The notes below the pieces were generated by a model. The model was not told the DNA's origin and made no database searches. It worked only from the letters and a program-made list of their open reading frames with translations. 64,000 nucleotides of DNA from the IMG/VR virus record IMGVR_UViG_3300005541_000008, positions 1 to 64,000 of that record. The stretch is one strand, 5' to 3'. Below are positions 23,998 to 31,489 of the stretch, in pieces (the first letter of the stretch is position 1; the number at the start of each line of letters is the position of its first letter). Origin of the DNA: a virus. A program made the translations under genes and the position numbers.

Positions 23998-24397
23998 GCC
24001 GAGTTGTTTCGAGTGCGTGCACGGGGGTATCACGGGCGCAGAGCCCGAGGTCGGGATCCTCGGTCCGTATCTCGAGGAGTGTAAGGCAGCAGCGTTGACC
24101 GAGGAGATGATAGACCAGGTTGATAAGACGAGCCTAATAACTAAGGGCGTGAAGGAGTGTCTGACCGAGAAGGAGCTCGAGGGCGTTGCCTCGTTTTGCT
24201 ACGAGGAGGAGTACGCGAAGCGTTGCGGGCACTTCGACCCCGTGCTCATTGAGAAGTGCGGGCAGTGCGGGAAGAGGATGCGGGTGCCGAGATTCTCGTG
24301 GGGGTTGTTTGCGGAGTATTACGGGGACATGCCGGTGTGTAGTGAGGAGTGTAAAAAGGCGTTCGAGGATGAGTGGGTAGGGGACGAGGAGGATTGA
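23990..24397 (+). CDS. Cys-rich zinc-binding protein
   Basis: 135 aa. Cys motifs at CFEC, C...C in the middle, CGQCGKRM and CSEECKK suggest two zinc sites. The last knuckle resembles treble-clef C-x-x-C...C-x-x-x-C ends. Acidic tail. Unknown role. Confidence 0.55.
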   Translation: MGKPSCFECVHGGITGAEPEVGILGPYLEECKAAALTEEMIDQVDKTSLITKGVKECLTEKELEGVASFCYEEEYAKRCGHFDPVLIEKCGQCGKRMRVPRFSWGLFAEYYGDMPVCSEECKKAFEDEWVGDEED

Positions 24398-24398
24398 G

Positions 24399-24569
24399 GT
24401 GGTGGATTGTTTCGAAACCGTAATGGGGGTCTTCTTCACGATTGTTGTGTTCCGTGCGCTATTCACGATCGTTAGGGTAGTGCACGATCTCGCACGCGAA
24501 CGGAGGGAAAGGCAACGCGTGAAGTGGATTGAATCGGCAACGAAGTTCGGGGTTAAGAAGGAGGAGTAA
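24399..24569 (+). CDS. Small membrane protein with a basic tail
   Basis: 56 aa. One hydrophobic helix (VMGVFFTIVVFRALFTIV) followed by a basic, Arg-rich helix. GAGGAGG upstream of tandem GTG codons (24399 or 24402). Lies between two well-supported genes and closes the gap. Possibly a holin-like or membrane-targeting peptide; unproven. Confidence 0.55.
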   Translation: MVDCFETVMGVFFTIVVFRALFTIVRVVHDLARERRERQRVKWIESATKFGVKKEE

Positions 24570-24570
24570 T

Positions 24571-24789
24571 ATGCAAGGAGAAAAATACTACCGCGAGCTG
24601 CTCAAGAAGTATATCCGCTTGCTCGGGGTCGAAGAGGGTGTTTATTACGAAGGGGAAGTTTATGCGGGTCGCGAAGACTGTGGGGTTGCGTGGACCCGCC
24701 TAGACGTGGACGAGTTTGGAACAATCATAAGAGAGATTCGCAGGGAAGAAGAGGAGGTGCGGCTTGGCAAACGAACAAATCCCGCTTAG
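24571..24789 (+). CDS. Small acidic protein, unknown
   Basis: 72 aa from the ATG at 24571, preceded by AAGGAGGAG. Tyr-rich N-terminus (KYYRELLKKYIRLLG) and acidic tail. Unknown function. Confidence 0.55.
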   Translation: MQGEKYYRELLKKYIRLLGVEEGVYYEGEVYAGREDCGVAWTRLDVDEFGTIIREIRREEEEVRLGKRTNPA

Positions 24790-25018
24790 AGGCGCAGCAC
24801 ATGTCACAATACACTGTCCCGGGTGTGCGAAGACGCTCGGGGCGTATACGAGGCTCGATCCACCCCACCCGAAGAACGCACGGACGTATTTCGGGACGTT
24901 GGTGTGTACTGAGGCTAAGTGCGGCGTGATTATGACGATTACGATTAATGCGCAGCGGCCGACTGGAGAGCCGGATCTCGAGGCGGGGGAGACGGGGGGT
25001 GTTGAGGCGGGGAAGTGA
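24764..25018 (+). CDS. Ogr/Delta-like zinc finger candidate
   Basis: 84 aa from a TTG start (GAGGAGG six nt upstream). HCPGCAKTLGAY ... CTEAKCGVIMTITI has the spacing of small Ogr/Delta-type activators (C-x2-C about 25 residues before C-x4-C), but the pattern is short. It would be a transcription regulator if correct. It overlaps the first gene of the paralogue array. Confidence 0.5.
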   Translation: MANEQIPLRGAAHVTIHCPGCAKTLGAYTRLDPPHPKNARTYFGTLVCTEAKCGVIMTITINAQRPTGEPDLEAGETGGVEAGK

Positions 25019-25257
25019 GTTGCGGACTCTCGCAAGAAGTAGAAGACGCGCTCGCCCGAATCGATTTCAACGCGATAGGCTTAATGAGTTTGGTGAACAC
25101 GATGAGGAGAGTACGACACGGTAGGGCAAATACCTCGTTCAAGGCACAGCTAGTACGTGAGGACGCGGGAAGTGTGTGGCTGAAAGTTGTAATGATAGCG
25201 AGGAAGATGGAGGCCACGGCAGATCATGTTGATGGCGGCTCGGAGGTTAAGGAGTGA
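25015..25257 (+). CDS. Array protein 1 (small helical paralogue family)
   Basis: 80 aa. First of about 19 tandem paralogues that share E-x-x-x-A-L-x-x-I near the start, a basic middle and an H-V-D/E-D/G-G end. This copy (MSCGLSQEVEDALARID) is closest to copy 8 at 26693. GTG start overlapping the previous stop as GTGA. Confidence 0.6.
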   Translation: MSCGLSQEVEDALARIDFNAIGLMSLVNTMRRVRHGRANTSFKAQLVREDAGSVWLKVVMIARKMEATADHVDGGSEVKE

Positions 25258-25520
25258 GTTGTGAGCCGAAGAACGTACTCGGGGCGGTTGAAGCTATCGC
25301 AGAGGACTTGCGTTTTTTGTGTGCGCGGCTACGTATGGGATTAGCGAGGAAGGAAGGCCCCTTACCTGCACTAGGCACGTGGAAGTGGATCAAGGATGAC
25401 ATAGGGAGCTTGCAGCGGGTTGTGGATCATACAGACGCGGGCGCTGAGACAGCACGGACGCTGTTTGCTGTGGGCCTTATTGACGACGCCGAGGGCCGAG
25501 GTGAGTACGAAGTGCGGTGA
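25254..25520 (+). CDS. Array protein 2
   Basis: 88 aa, MSCEPKNVLGAVEAIAEDLR, closest to copy 6 at 26305 (MDPKDVLDTIGGIAEGL). It runs about 20 residues past the usual HTD end, so its C-terminus is extended into the next junction. GTGA overlap with copy 1. Confidence 0.6.
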   Translation: MSCEPKNVLGAVEAIAEDLRFLCARLRMGLARKEGPLPALGTWKWIKDDIGSLQRVVDHTDAGAETARTLFAVGLIDDAEGRGEYEVR

Positions 25521-25740
25521 GAAGGATTGTAGCGCTGAAGCCGAGATTTGGACCGTGCTCGAGACAATCGACAGATCTGCTGTGTATTTGTTGGAGTACG
25601 CGAACCTCATACGGGGGGTTTCAGGGCTCGGCAAGGAAAGCAGAACGCGGGCCATGTGGAATTGGGTGATTACTATTGTAAGGGGGCGTATGTTGTATGT
25701 AGTGAAGCACGTCGACAACAACGCAGGGGGCGAGTGGTGA
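25501..25740 (+). CDS. Array protein 3
   Basis: 79 aa from the GTG at 25501 (MSTKCGEKDCSAEAEIW). It keeps the helical core and the KHVDNNAGGEW ending. Two Cys near the N-terminus. It overlaps the extended end of copy 2 by 20 bp. Confidence 0.6.
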   Translation: MSTKCGEKDCSAEAEIWTVLETIDRSAVYLLEYANLIRGVSGLGKESRTRAMWNWVITIVRGRMLYVVKHVDNNAGGEW

Positions 25741-25970
25741 GTTGCGGTAAAGCGCAGGAGTTAGAGGTTGTTGTCAAGCTTATCGCGTGGAGCGTGGAGG
25801 GCTTTCCTCCTATGATCGCGGATATGAGAATTATCCCTTATAAGGGGCCTGCACCTTACACGGGCGTCGACAAAGCGCGGGTGTATTGTGATATAGACAA
25901 CGCGTGGATACGGATCAGGATTGCGACGCAGAGGCTGTTATCGCTGGTCGAGCACGTGGATGAGGTCTAG
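25737..25970 (+). CDS. Array protein 4
   Basis: 77 aa, MSCGKAQELEVVVKLIAWSV with the SLVEHVDEV end. GTGA overlap with copy 3. It ends before a 123-bp gap that holds a membrane micropeptide. Confidence 0.6.
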   Translation: MSCGKAQELEVVVKLIAWSVEGFPPMIADMRIIPYKGPAPYTGVDKARVYCDIDNAWIRIRIATQRLLSLVEHVDEV

Positions 25971-25983
25971 AGGAGATGAAACC

Positions 25984-26061
25984 ATGAAGGGAGTCTTTCT
26001 GGTGTTGATCATAACTTCTGTGCTTCTGCTTGTAAGAGCGCTTTTTTTGAGACGCAGGTAG
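25984..26061 (+). CDS. 25-residue membrane micropeptide
   Basis: MKGVFLVLIITSVLLLVRAL plus a short basic tail: one hydrophobic helix ending FLRRR. GAGGAGATG lies just upstream. It sits between array copies 4 and 5. Could be a membrane-acting peptide such as a toxin, holin-like protein or membrane anchor; unproven. Confidence 0.45.
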   Translation: MKGVFLVLIITSVLLLVRALFLRRR

Positions 26062-26093
26062 ATTTTGCTGAGACGAGACGACGGGGAAGGGAA

Positions 26094-26339
26094 ATGAGTT
26101 GCGGACACATAGACGTAGAGTCGATGCTCAGCCACCTTACTGGTTTTGTTATGGGCGTGCGGATCGACGTGCGGAGGGCGAGGGACGGGAAATTGAGTCC
26201 TTACCCTAGCCGTAAGTGGTATTGGAACGACATCAGCTCGGCCGAAGCGTGGGGACGTATTGTGATCTCGGTAGAGAGTATTAACAAGACGCTCGAGCAC
26301 GTGGATGGTGATGAGGATGGACCCGAAGGATGTGCTTGA
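26094..26339 (+). CDS. Array protein 5
   Basis: 81 aa from an ATG in the recurring junction GGGAAATGAGTTGCGG. It starts MSCGHIDVESMLSHL and ends LEHVDGDEDGPEG. Middle basic and aromatic. Confidence 0.6.
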   Translation: MSCGHIDVESMLSHLTGFVMGVRIDVRRARDGKLSPYPSRKWYWNDISSAEAWGRIVISVESINKTLEHVDGDEDGPEGCA

Positions 26340-26493
26340 TACAATAGGGGGCATCGCGGAGGGCTTATGTTTTGTGTGTGGTGAGATGCGCTCGGGGCTG
26401 AATAAGGGAAAGGCCCTACTTGTGTGGGGTTTGATTCGGAGCGATAACGAGCACTTGCAAGATGTTGTGCAGCGTTTCGAGCGAGGGGATTAG
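26305..26493 (+). CDS. Array protein 6
   Basis: 62 aa; the start may be 26305, 26308, 26311 or 26317 (MDPKDVLDTIGGIAEGL from 26317). Related to copy 2. It lacks the MSC start and ends VVQRFERGD. It overlaps copy 5 by up to 35 bp. Confidence 0.55.
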   Translation: MVMRMDPKDVLDTIGGIAEGLCFVCGEMRSGLNKGKALLVWGLIRSDNEHLQDVVQRFERGD

Positions 26494-26495
26494 GG

Positions 26496-26696
26496 ATGGA
26501 GCCCGAGTTTGTTTATGAGGTAGAGGTAGCGCTCGATGTGGTGGATCATTCTACGGGGTGGTTAGTCGCGTATGCGGAGGAAGTGCGTACGGGAAAGGTC
26601 TGGATGAAACCGAGTCTTTGGTTGGAGATAGTGCGGGAAGCGGAGAGGATGATGTTTGTCGTGACGCATGTTGAGGACGGCGGCGCAGGGAAATGA
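26496..26696 (+). CDS. Array protein 7
   Basis: 66 aa, MEPEFVYEVEVALDVVDHST, ending TVHVEDGG-like (VTHVEDGGAGK). The C-terminal block is nearly the same as in copy 8. Overlaps copy 8 by 4 bp. Confidence 0.6.
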   Translation: MEPEFVYEVEVALDVVDHSTGWLVAYAEEVRTGKVWMKPSLWLEIVREAERMMFVVTHVEDGGAGK

Positions 26697-26923
26697 GTTG
26701 TAACCTACCACACGAAATTGAAGACGCGCTTGCACGGATTAGGTTTAGCGCGATGGGTTTGAGAGGTTTGTTGAACTCGGTACGGAGAGTGCGGGATCGT
26801 GGAGCGGAAACTCCGTCCAAGGCGTTGTTAAGGCGTAAACACGCGTGGTTGAGTATTAGAGCGGTGGCGGGGAGCCTGGAAGACGTGATAAACCACGTTG
26901 AAGACGGCGGGGGCGGGAAGTGA
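26693..26923 (+). CDS. Array protein 8
   Basis: 76 aa, MSCNLPHEIEDALARIRFSA, about half identical to copy 1 over its length, ending INHVEDGGGGK. The resemblance across about 1.5 kb supports block duplication of array units. Confidence 0.65.
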   Translation: MSCNLPHEIEDALARIRFSAMGLRGLLNSVRRVRDRGAETPSKALLRRKHAWLSIRAVAGSLEDVINHVEDGGGGK

Positions 26924-27132
26924 GTTGCGGCCACGGATGGGAGCTAAAAGAGGCGGTCAACATAATTGAAGGAGGCGCCGCGCTAATCTCGCTCCACGCG
27001 CGGAGGGTTTTGAGATACACACACCAGGTTGATTATCGAGTGAATAGGGACCGTCGACATTGGAGCGAGATCGTGTCAATGGCTCGGACGTTGGATAGAA
27101 TTACGAGGCATATAGAGGGGGAAGAGGGGTGA
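26920..27132 (+). CDS. Array protein 9
   Basis: 70 aa, MSCGHGWELKEAVNIIEGGA, ending ITRHIEGEEG. Neighbouring copy 10 is its closest relative (shared AALIS/GALIS and HWxEIxSMARTLDR segments). Confidence 0.65.
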   Translation: MSCGHGWELKEAVNIIEGGAALISLHARRVLRYTHQVDYRVNRDRRHWSEIVSMARTLDRITRHIEGEEG

Positions 27133-27359
27133 GTTGTGACACACCTCGATGGGAATTAGAAGAGGCGCTCTTTATGATCGATAAGGGCGGCGCCCTAATT
27201 TCGCGCTGCGCACGAAGTATTTCGAGAGACAGGGACCGAGTTGATTGGTGGCGTGATGAGAACCGCACCCGCCAGCACTGGGGGGAGATCGCGTCGATGG
27301 CCCGGACGCTGGATAGAGTTGCAGGACATGTAGACGACGGGAAAGGGGAAGGAGGGTGA
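27129..27359 (+). CDS. Array protein 10
   Basis: 76 aa, MSCDTPRWELEEALFMIDKG, with HWGEIASMARTLDRVAGHVD near the end. The best copy for reading the family core: two helices separated by a basic loop. GTGA overlaps on both sides. Confidence 0.65.
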   Translation: MSCDTPRWELEEALFMIDKGGALISRCARSISRDRDRVDWWRDENRTRQHWGEIASMARTLDRVAGHVDDGKGEGG

Positions 27360-27562
27360 GTTGTGGGGAGAATCTTGAGACGGAGTTCGTGATTAAGACG
27401 TTTATAGACTACTCACAAGCGCTCCAGTCTTTAGTGCGCAATATGCGGGCATCGACGCCGTACTGGAATATGGCGTTTTGGAAGGACGTGAAGTTTCACA
27501 CTAGAAATCTAACGGCGATTATGGATCATTTGGACGGGGAAGGGAAAGGGAAAGGGAAGTGA
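27356..27562 (+). CDS. Array protein 11
   Basis: 68 aa, MSCGENLETEFVIKTFIDYS, ending IMDHLDGEGKGKGK. Very similar to module 12a: the same E-T/K-T-E-F-V block and FWKD-x-K segment. Confidence 0.65.
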   Translation: MSCGENLETEFVIKTFIDYSQALQSLVRNMRASTPYWNMAFWKDVKFHTRNLTAIMDHLDGEGKGKGK

Positions 27563-27981
27563 GTTGCGGGGAAGGGCTTAAGACGGAATTCGTGCTTGGG
27601 GCGTTTGAAAAGTACCCACAGGAGCTTCAGGTCTCGGTGCACAATATACGTGTGCCGACGCCGTCGTATTGGAAAGAGATCGTATTTTGGAAGGACATAA
27701 AGTATAATATAAGGCACCTAGCACTAGTCATAAACCACTTAGACGAGGAAGGAGGGGCGGAAGTGAGCTGCGACACAAAACTCGAGGTGAACGCTGCGCT
27801 TGATGAGATCGAGCAGATTGCGAAGGATCTCCAGGCGCTGGTTGTTGAGATGAGAAATTATAAGTCGCTCGAGAAGACGCAGGCGACGTGGGATGAGATT
27901 AAGAAGAAGGTGAAGAGGCTTAATTGGGTGATTGCGCATGTGGACGATGCGGCGATCCGGAGGCATTGTGAGAGGGCTTGA
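27559..27981 (+). CDS. Array proteins 12 and 13 fused in frame
   Basis: 140 aa, two complete modules in one ORF. Module 12 (MSCGEGLKTEFVLGAFEKYP) ends HLDEEGGAE and runs straight into VSCDTKLEVNAALDEI of module 13, where the usual stop/start junction would be. The internal GTG at 27763 has the same sequence context as the other starts, so module 13 may also be made separately. Confidence 0.65.
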   Translation: MSCGEGLKTEFVLGAFEKYPQELQVSVHNIRVPTPSYWKEIVFWKDIKYNIRHLALVINHLDEEGGAEVSCDTKLEVNAALDEIEQIAKDLQALVVEMRNYKSLEKTQATWDEIKKKVKRLNWVIAHVDDAAIRRHCERA

Positions 27982-28174
27982 GCTGGATCAGGCGCTCCGT
28001 GATGTTGACGGCGGCGCATGGAGCTTGTTGCGGATTTTGGCGGATGACCGTGCTGTTAGGGGCATGTGGATAGATGAGCAGATGTGGAATGGCCTGAAAG
28101 CGCAGGCGGAATTTATGCTAGAGTCTGTAGAAATGGTGGACGGATGGGAGAGTACGAGATGGATGACGCGCTAG
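27968..28174 (+). CDS. Array protein 14
   Basis: 68 aa from the GTG at 27968, MRGLELDQALRDVDGGAWSL, ending VEMVDGWES. It has lost the MSC start but keeps the E-L-x-x-A-L core. Overlaps the fused gene by 14 bp. Confidence 0.55.
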   Translation: MRGLELDQALRDVDGGAWSLLRILADDRAVRGMWIDEQMWNGLKAQAEFMLESVEMVDGWESTRWMTR

Positions 28175-28386
28175 TTGAGTTGCGCCACGTGTTGGAGTAT
28201 GTGTATGGAAGTGCGGAGAGTATGTTATGGCTCTTAGGAAGCTCTCCCCGTATTGGGGGCACCTATGTTAGGAGCACCTATACTGGGCGCGGGCAGTGGG
28301 GCGGACGGCTAGACGTGCTCTCGTGGAAGCTATTGGTGAGAGAAGTAGAGCTCATGAAAGCGCGTGTCGACACGGTAGAGGGATGA
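28144..28386 (+). CDS. Array protein 15
   Basis: 80 aa from the ATG at 28144, MGEYEMDDALVELRHVLEYV, with a Gly/Tyr-rich insertion in the middle loop. Ends ARVDTVEG. Overlaps copies on both sides. Confidence 0.55.
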   Translation: MGEYEMDDALVELRHVLEYVYGSAESMLWLLGSSPRIGGTYVRSTYTGRGQWGGRLDVLSWKLLVREVELMKARVDTVEG

Positions 28387-28589
28387 AGGAGCTCGAGGTG
28401 GGGGTGGCGTTATTGCGTATCCACGAGCATGCGCAGATTATGAAACACGTTGTATCAAATCGGCGCAGCTACCCATCAGAGTTTCCTCTGCGGTGGACAT
28501 TAGAAAGGCTCCTAGAAGAGATAACCCTTCTGCAGCTTACCATGGAAAGGGTGGATGATGAGAATACGTCTGGGAGCGTCCTGGGGTAG
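28383..28589 (+). CDS. Array protein 16
   Basis: 68 aa from the ATG at 28383 (ATGA overlap), MKELEVGVALLRIHEHAQIM, ending MERVDDENTSGS. Closest to copy 17. Confidence 0.6.
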   Translation: MKELEVGVALLRIHEHAQIMKHVVSNRRSYPSEFPLRWTLERLLEEITLLQLTMERVDDENTSGSVLG

Positions 28590-28596
28590 CGAGGGA

Positions 28597-28791
28597 ATGA
28601 AGGAGCTCGAGGTAGGGGATGCTCTAGAGTACATCAACGAACAGGCGCGGATTATAAAGTATATCACGCTGGAAAACCGCCGCGTGTCGGTGCTTTCCAT
28701 GCAGTACACGTGGAGTAGACTCGCAGGTGCAGGGGGCTTTTTGCAGTTTGTTATGGAAAGGGTAGATGGCACGGAAGCGACAAAGACTTGA
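28597..28791 (+). CDS. Array protein 17
   Basis: 64 aa from the ATG at 28597, MKELEVGDALEYINEQARII, ending MERVDGTEATKT. The near-identical starts and ends of copies 16 and 17 point to a recent duplication. Confidence 0.6.
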   Translation: MKELEVGDALEYINEQARIIKYITLENRRVSVLSMQYTWSRLAGAGGFLQFVMERVDGTEATKT

Positions 28792-28972
28792 GATCCTAGA
28801 TATAGAAGAAGCGCTCCCAGCCGTTTACATGCGGCTTTCTGCTCTGAAGACGCTCGTAGAGAAGGCGAGACGCTACAAATCGCGCGCGAAAATGCGGGAG
28901 GTGATGGGGGAGATCGCGTACGAAGGGGAGCGCATGCGGGATTTTGTGGAGTGTGTGCGGGATGATGTATAG
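28766..28972 (+). CDS. Array protein 18
   Basis: 68 aa, basic start (MARKRQRLEILDIEEALPAV), family core kept, ending FVECVRDDV. Overlaps copy 17 by 26 bp. Last unit before the unrelated gene at 29000. Confidence 0.55.
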   Translation: MARKRQRLEILDIEEALPAVYMRLSALKTLVEKARRYKSRAKMREVMGEIAYEGERMRDFVECVRDDV

Positions 28973-28999
28973 ATAGCTAACACGGGAAGGAGGTGTCGA

Positions 29000-29353
29000 G
29001 TGTCAATAAAAGACATCCAAGAAATAGGGGTAGTAACCGACGAACCCGAGTTTGGGGACTCGTGGCAGGAAATAGTCAGGGAGATCGAAAGGACAGATAA
29101 AGTGCCATTCCACGGTGCTTTCTACGCCAGCTACGGAGAGGGCGACACTACTTTTGCTCTCCTTGAGTTTTCAGAACAAGGTAGCGCAGAGGCCCTGTTT
29201 GTTGTAGGTCAGGGAGAGGCGTTAAGGCCTTATATAGAGCATTACAAGGGCTCGAGCGATTCGGCCGCTTTAAGGGCCTTTTTCAACGCTATACAAGGCA
29301 AAGATAGGTTGACAAAGGAGTTCAAGAAGTGGACGAAGGAAGGGGGCCGTTAG
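29000..29353 (+). CDS. Unknown protein with FKKW-type tail
   Basis: 117 aa. AAGGAGGTG precedes the GTG start. Mixed strands and helices, without Cys. It ends RLTKEFKKWTKEGGR, a variant of the E-F-K-x-W-K-E tail shared by several other small proteins. It interrupts the paralogue array. Function unknown. Confidence 0.55.
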   Translation: MSIKDIQEIGVVTDEPEFGDSWQEIVREIERTDKVPFHGAFYASYGEGDTTFALLEFSEQGSAEALFVVGQGEALRPYIEHYKGSSDSAALRAFFNAIQGKDRLTKEFKKWTKEGGR

Positions 29354-29619
29354 CTCTACCTCGTAAAGTACCGGATCCGCGTGTGATGCAAGGAAACGGA
29401 TTTCGCTACCCCGAGACTGTTAAGGATCTCGAGGTGTTGGATGCGCTCGAGAGGATTGAAGGGCGTGTGGAGGAATTGGTGCGTTGCGTGAAGGACGGAA
29501 GGCGGTATCGGACGGAGATGATGCTTTGGATTATACGGGATCGCCTTTGGGAAGAGGGGGCAAGGTTGCGGAGGGTTGTGAATAGGGTGGACGATGGGGG
29601 AATAGCGTATGACGGTTGA
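29329..29619 (+). CDS. Array protein 19 with N-terminal extension
   Basis: 96 aa; AAAGGAG lies 8 nt before the GTG at 29329, although the ATG at 29386 is possible. After a 30-residue extension it carries the array core (DLEVLDALERIEGRVEELV) and ends VNRVDDGG, so it is a displaced member of the family. Confidence 0.55.
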   Translation: MDEGRGPLALPRKVPDPRVMQGNGFRYPETVKDLEVLDALERIEGRVEELVRCVKDGRRYRTEMMLWIIRDRLWEEGARLRRVVNRVDDGGIAYDG

Positions 29620-30007
29620 TGAGATTAACCAGGGCGTTGCGAAGTGGATAGAGCCTGAACCGCCGAAGATGCGCGAAGATGCTGATGTGCTCCTCGCGGA
29701 AGGGCGGACGATCGAGTCGCCGGGCGGGGGTTGGGAAGCAGCGTGGAGAGGGTTTGAACCGGATTGGGTGCCCGCACCGTTTGCGACGGATATTAGGGCC
29801 GCGTGGAAAGTGATCGAGAAGCTCCGGAACAGCGGGAAGTGGTGTTGCGTTGAGGTCGCGTCTGACTACCACTACACGTATATTGTGAACCTTAGAAAGA
29901 CGGAAGATCCCGAGCACAAGCCCGACATACACGTCGACGCGGACACAGCGCCTATGGCAATATGTCTCGCAGCGCTAAAGGTCGCAGAACTCGAGGCTGA
30001 GAGGTGA
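29609..30007 (+). CDS. Phage ABA-sandwich domain protein
   Basis: 132 aa. The pattern INQGVAKWIEPEP ... FATDIRAAWKVIEKL ... DTAPMAICLAALKVAELE is characteristic of the small phage ABA sandwich family common in phage genomes and of unknown role. Ends before a promoter. Family assignment is by motif memory, fairly confident. Confidence 0.65.
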   Translation: MTVDEINQGVAKWIEPEPPKMREDADVLLAEGRTIESPGGGWEAAWRGFEPDWVPAPFATDIRAAWKVIEKLRNSGKWCCVEVASDYHYTYIVNLRKTEDPEHKPDIHVDADTAPMAICLAALKVAELEAER

Positions 30008-30032
30008 GGTCCACATACGAAGCACTTTTCCC

Positions 30033-30061
30033 TTGCTTTTGATAACCCGTTGATATATAAT
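30033..30061 (+). promoter_or_regulatory. Sigma70-like promoter
   Basis: TTGCTT (30033-30038), a 17 bp spacer and TATAAT (30056-30061). It starts a new transcription unit beginning at the gene at 30114; the 50-nt leader carries CGAAGC/GCTTCG-type complementary pieces. Confidence 0.7.
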
Positions 30062-30113
30062 AGAAGTGTTATCGAACAAAGCGCTTCGTGCGCGGAAAGG
30101 GGGTGATGTGTAG

Positions 30114-30413
30114 GTGTATAGACAGGGCGATGTGCTAGTAACCCGGTTTGACGGAAAGCTTCCGAAGAGCGTTGTGCGCAAGGAAAATTGCGTGCTTGCC
30201 CTCGGAGAGGTCACGGGTCACTCGCATCAAATCAAAGAAGGGGCGGTTATGTACGAGGACGTCGATGGAACGAAGTACGTCGAAGTGCTCGGCGAGACCG
30301 CTGATCTCGTTCACGAGGAGCATGGTACCATCTCGCTCCCAGGCCCGGACGTGTATCGCGTAACGCAACAGCGCGAGTACACTCCGGAGGAAGCAAGGAG
30401 GGTAGCAGATTGA
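30114..30413 (+). CDS. Conserved phage protein, unknown
   Basis: 99 aa. QGDVLVTRFDGK, LALGEVTGHSHQI, VHEEHGTISLPGP and QQREYTPEE are blocks I recall from a small protein family found in many phage accessory regions; function unknown. GTG start; overlaps the next gene by 4 bp. The GEVTGHSH block with conserved His could bind metal. Confidence 0.6.
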   Translation: MYRQGDVLVTRFDGKLPKSVVRKENCVLALGEVTGHSHQIKEGAVMYEDVDGTKYVEVLGETADLVHEEHGTISLPGPDVYRVTQQREYTPEEARRVAD

Positions 30414-31489
30414 GCATCGCGGAGGATAGTCTCAATCGCCTAGTCGAGAAGTGGACTGCGATTGAGCGCTGTACAGAACCCGCGGACCGAGCTCAGGCTG
30501 AAGCTACCATTGTTGGCATGTATGAGGAGACGGGTTTAGGCCCGTCTCCCAACATGCACTGGGTAGCTAGTCCGTGGGAAGGAATGGAAATGGCTGCGTA
30601 TATTAAGCAGCGGGATTATCGCGTTGGCACGGCCGTCTGGAGGTTTGCGGTTGACGCGATCCTTAGGTATCCTGAGAAGGCGAATACGAGGAATGTGTTA
30701 GGGCTGAGCGAGAGCGCGGTGCAGAGTGCAATCGCGAGCTTCCCTGGGGGCATTACGGAGCTTGTGAGGAGGGAAGTGCAGAAGGATCAGCCTATGCACA
30801 AGAGCGGTGTTGTGGGGAGGGCGAGAGCCGGGTCGCTTGACGCGAGCGAGGCGCTACGCGCTGAGATGTACGAAATGCAAGGGGTTGATATCGGGGGCAT
30901 GAAGTGGTTGAAGCTCATGGCCGAGTATTGCGGGTTTTGGTGGATCTTTAAAGGGGACGCGGTGTTGTGTGAGAGACCCACGGCTGTGTGTTTTGAGACA
31001 CCGACCCCGAGGAATGATGAAGAGCGTCAGCTTGCAGCGCGGGGGAGGTTGAGAAGGCGGTTGCACAGTGGCGCGGGACCTGCGATTGGGTGGAGCGATG
31101 GAACGGGGATCTATGCTTGGAGGGGGGTGTTGGTTGCGGAGAACGTGATCACGAAGCCTAACGAGATGGATCCGCAGGCGATTATCACGACACCGAACAT
31201 GGAACAGAGGCGCGTGATGATGGAGCGCTACGGCTACGATCGACTGTTCTCGAAGCTCGCACATAAGGTGCTCGATGAGGATGTGGACGGAGGGGGGCAG
31301 AAGAGAAAGCTCCTCCGGATCCAGGTGAGTGGAGATGAGGACCTCGTGGTCGTGAAGGTGTCGTGTCCGTCGACGGGGAGTGTGTATTTCCTTAGGGTGC
31401 CGCCGGATACGAGGAAGTGCGCGCAGGGCATTGCGTGGACCTGGGGGATCGCGAGTATTAAGGATTATAAGCCGTTAAAGGAGACGTGA
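30410..31489 (+). CDS. DUF6745-like protein
   Basis: 359 aa from a TTG start (AGGAGGG seven nt upstream). The blocks EPADRAQAEATIVGMYEETG, CERPT, LHSGAGPAIGWSDG-type and EQRRVMMERYGYDRL, followed by a strand-rich C-terminal part (VKVSCPSTGSVYFLRVPP), match the DUF6745 family, which is common in actinobacterial and phage genomes and of unknown function. Likely cytoplasmic. Assigned by motif order only. Confidence 0.6.
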   Translation: MSIAEDSLNRLVEKWTAIERCTEPADRAQAEATIVGMYEETGLGPSPNMHWVASPWEGMEMAAYIKQRDYRVGTAVWRFAVDAILRYPEKANTRNVLGLSESAVQSAIASFPGGITELVRREVQKDQPMHKSGVVGRARAGSLDASEALRAEMYEMQGVDIGGMKWLKLMAEYCGFWWIFKGDAVLCERPTAVCFETPTPRNDEERQLAARGRLRRRLHSGAGPAIGWSDGTGIYAWRGVLVAENVITKPNEMDPQAIITTPNMEQRRVMMERYGYDRLFSKLAHKVLDEDVDGGGQKRKLLRIQVSGDEDLVVVKVSCPSTGSVYFLRVPPDTRKCAQGIAWTWGIASIKDYKPLKET

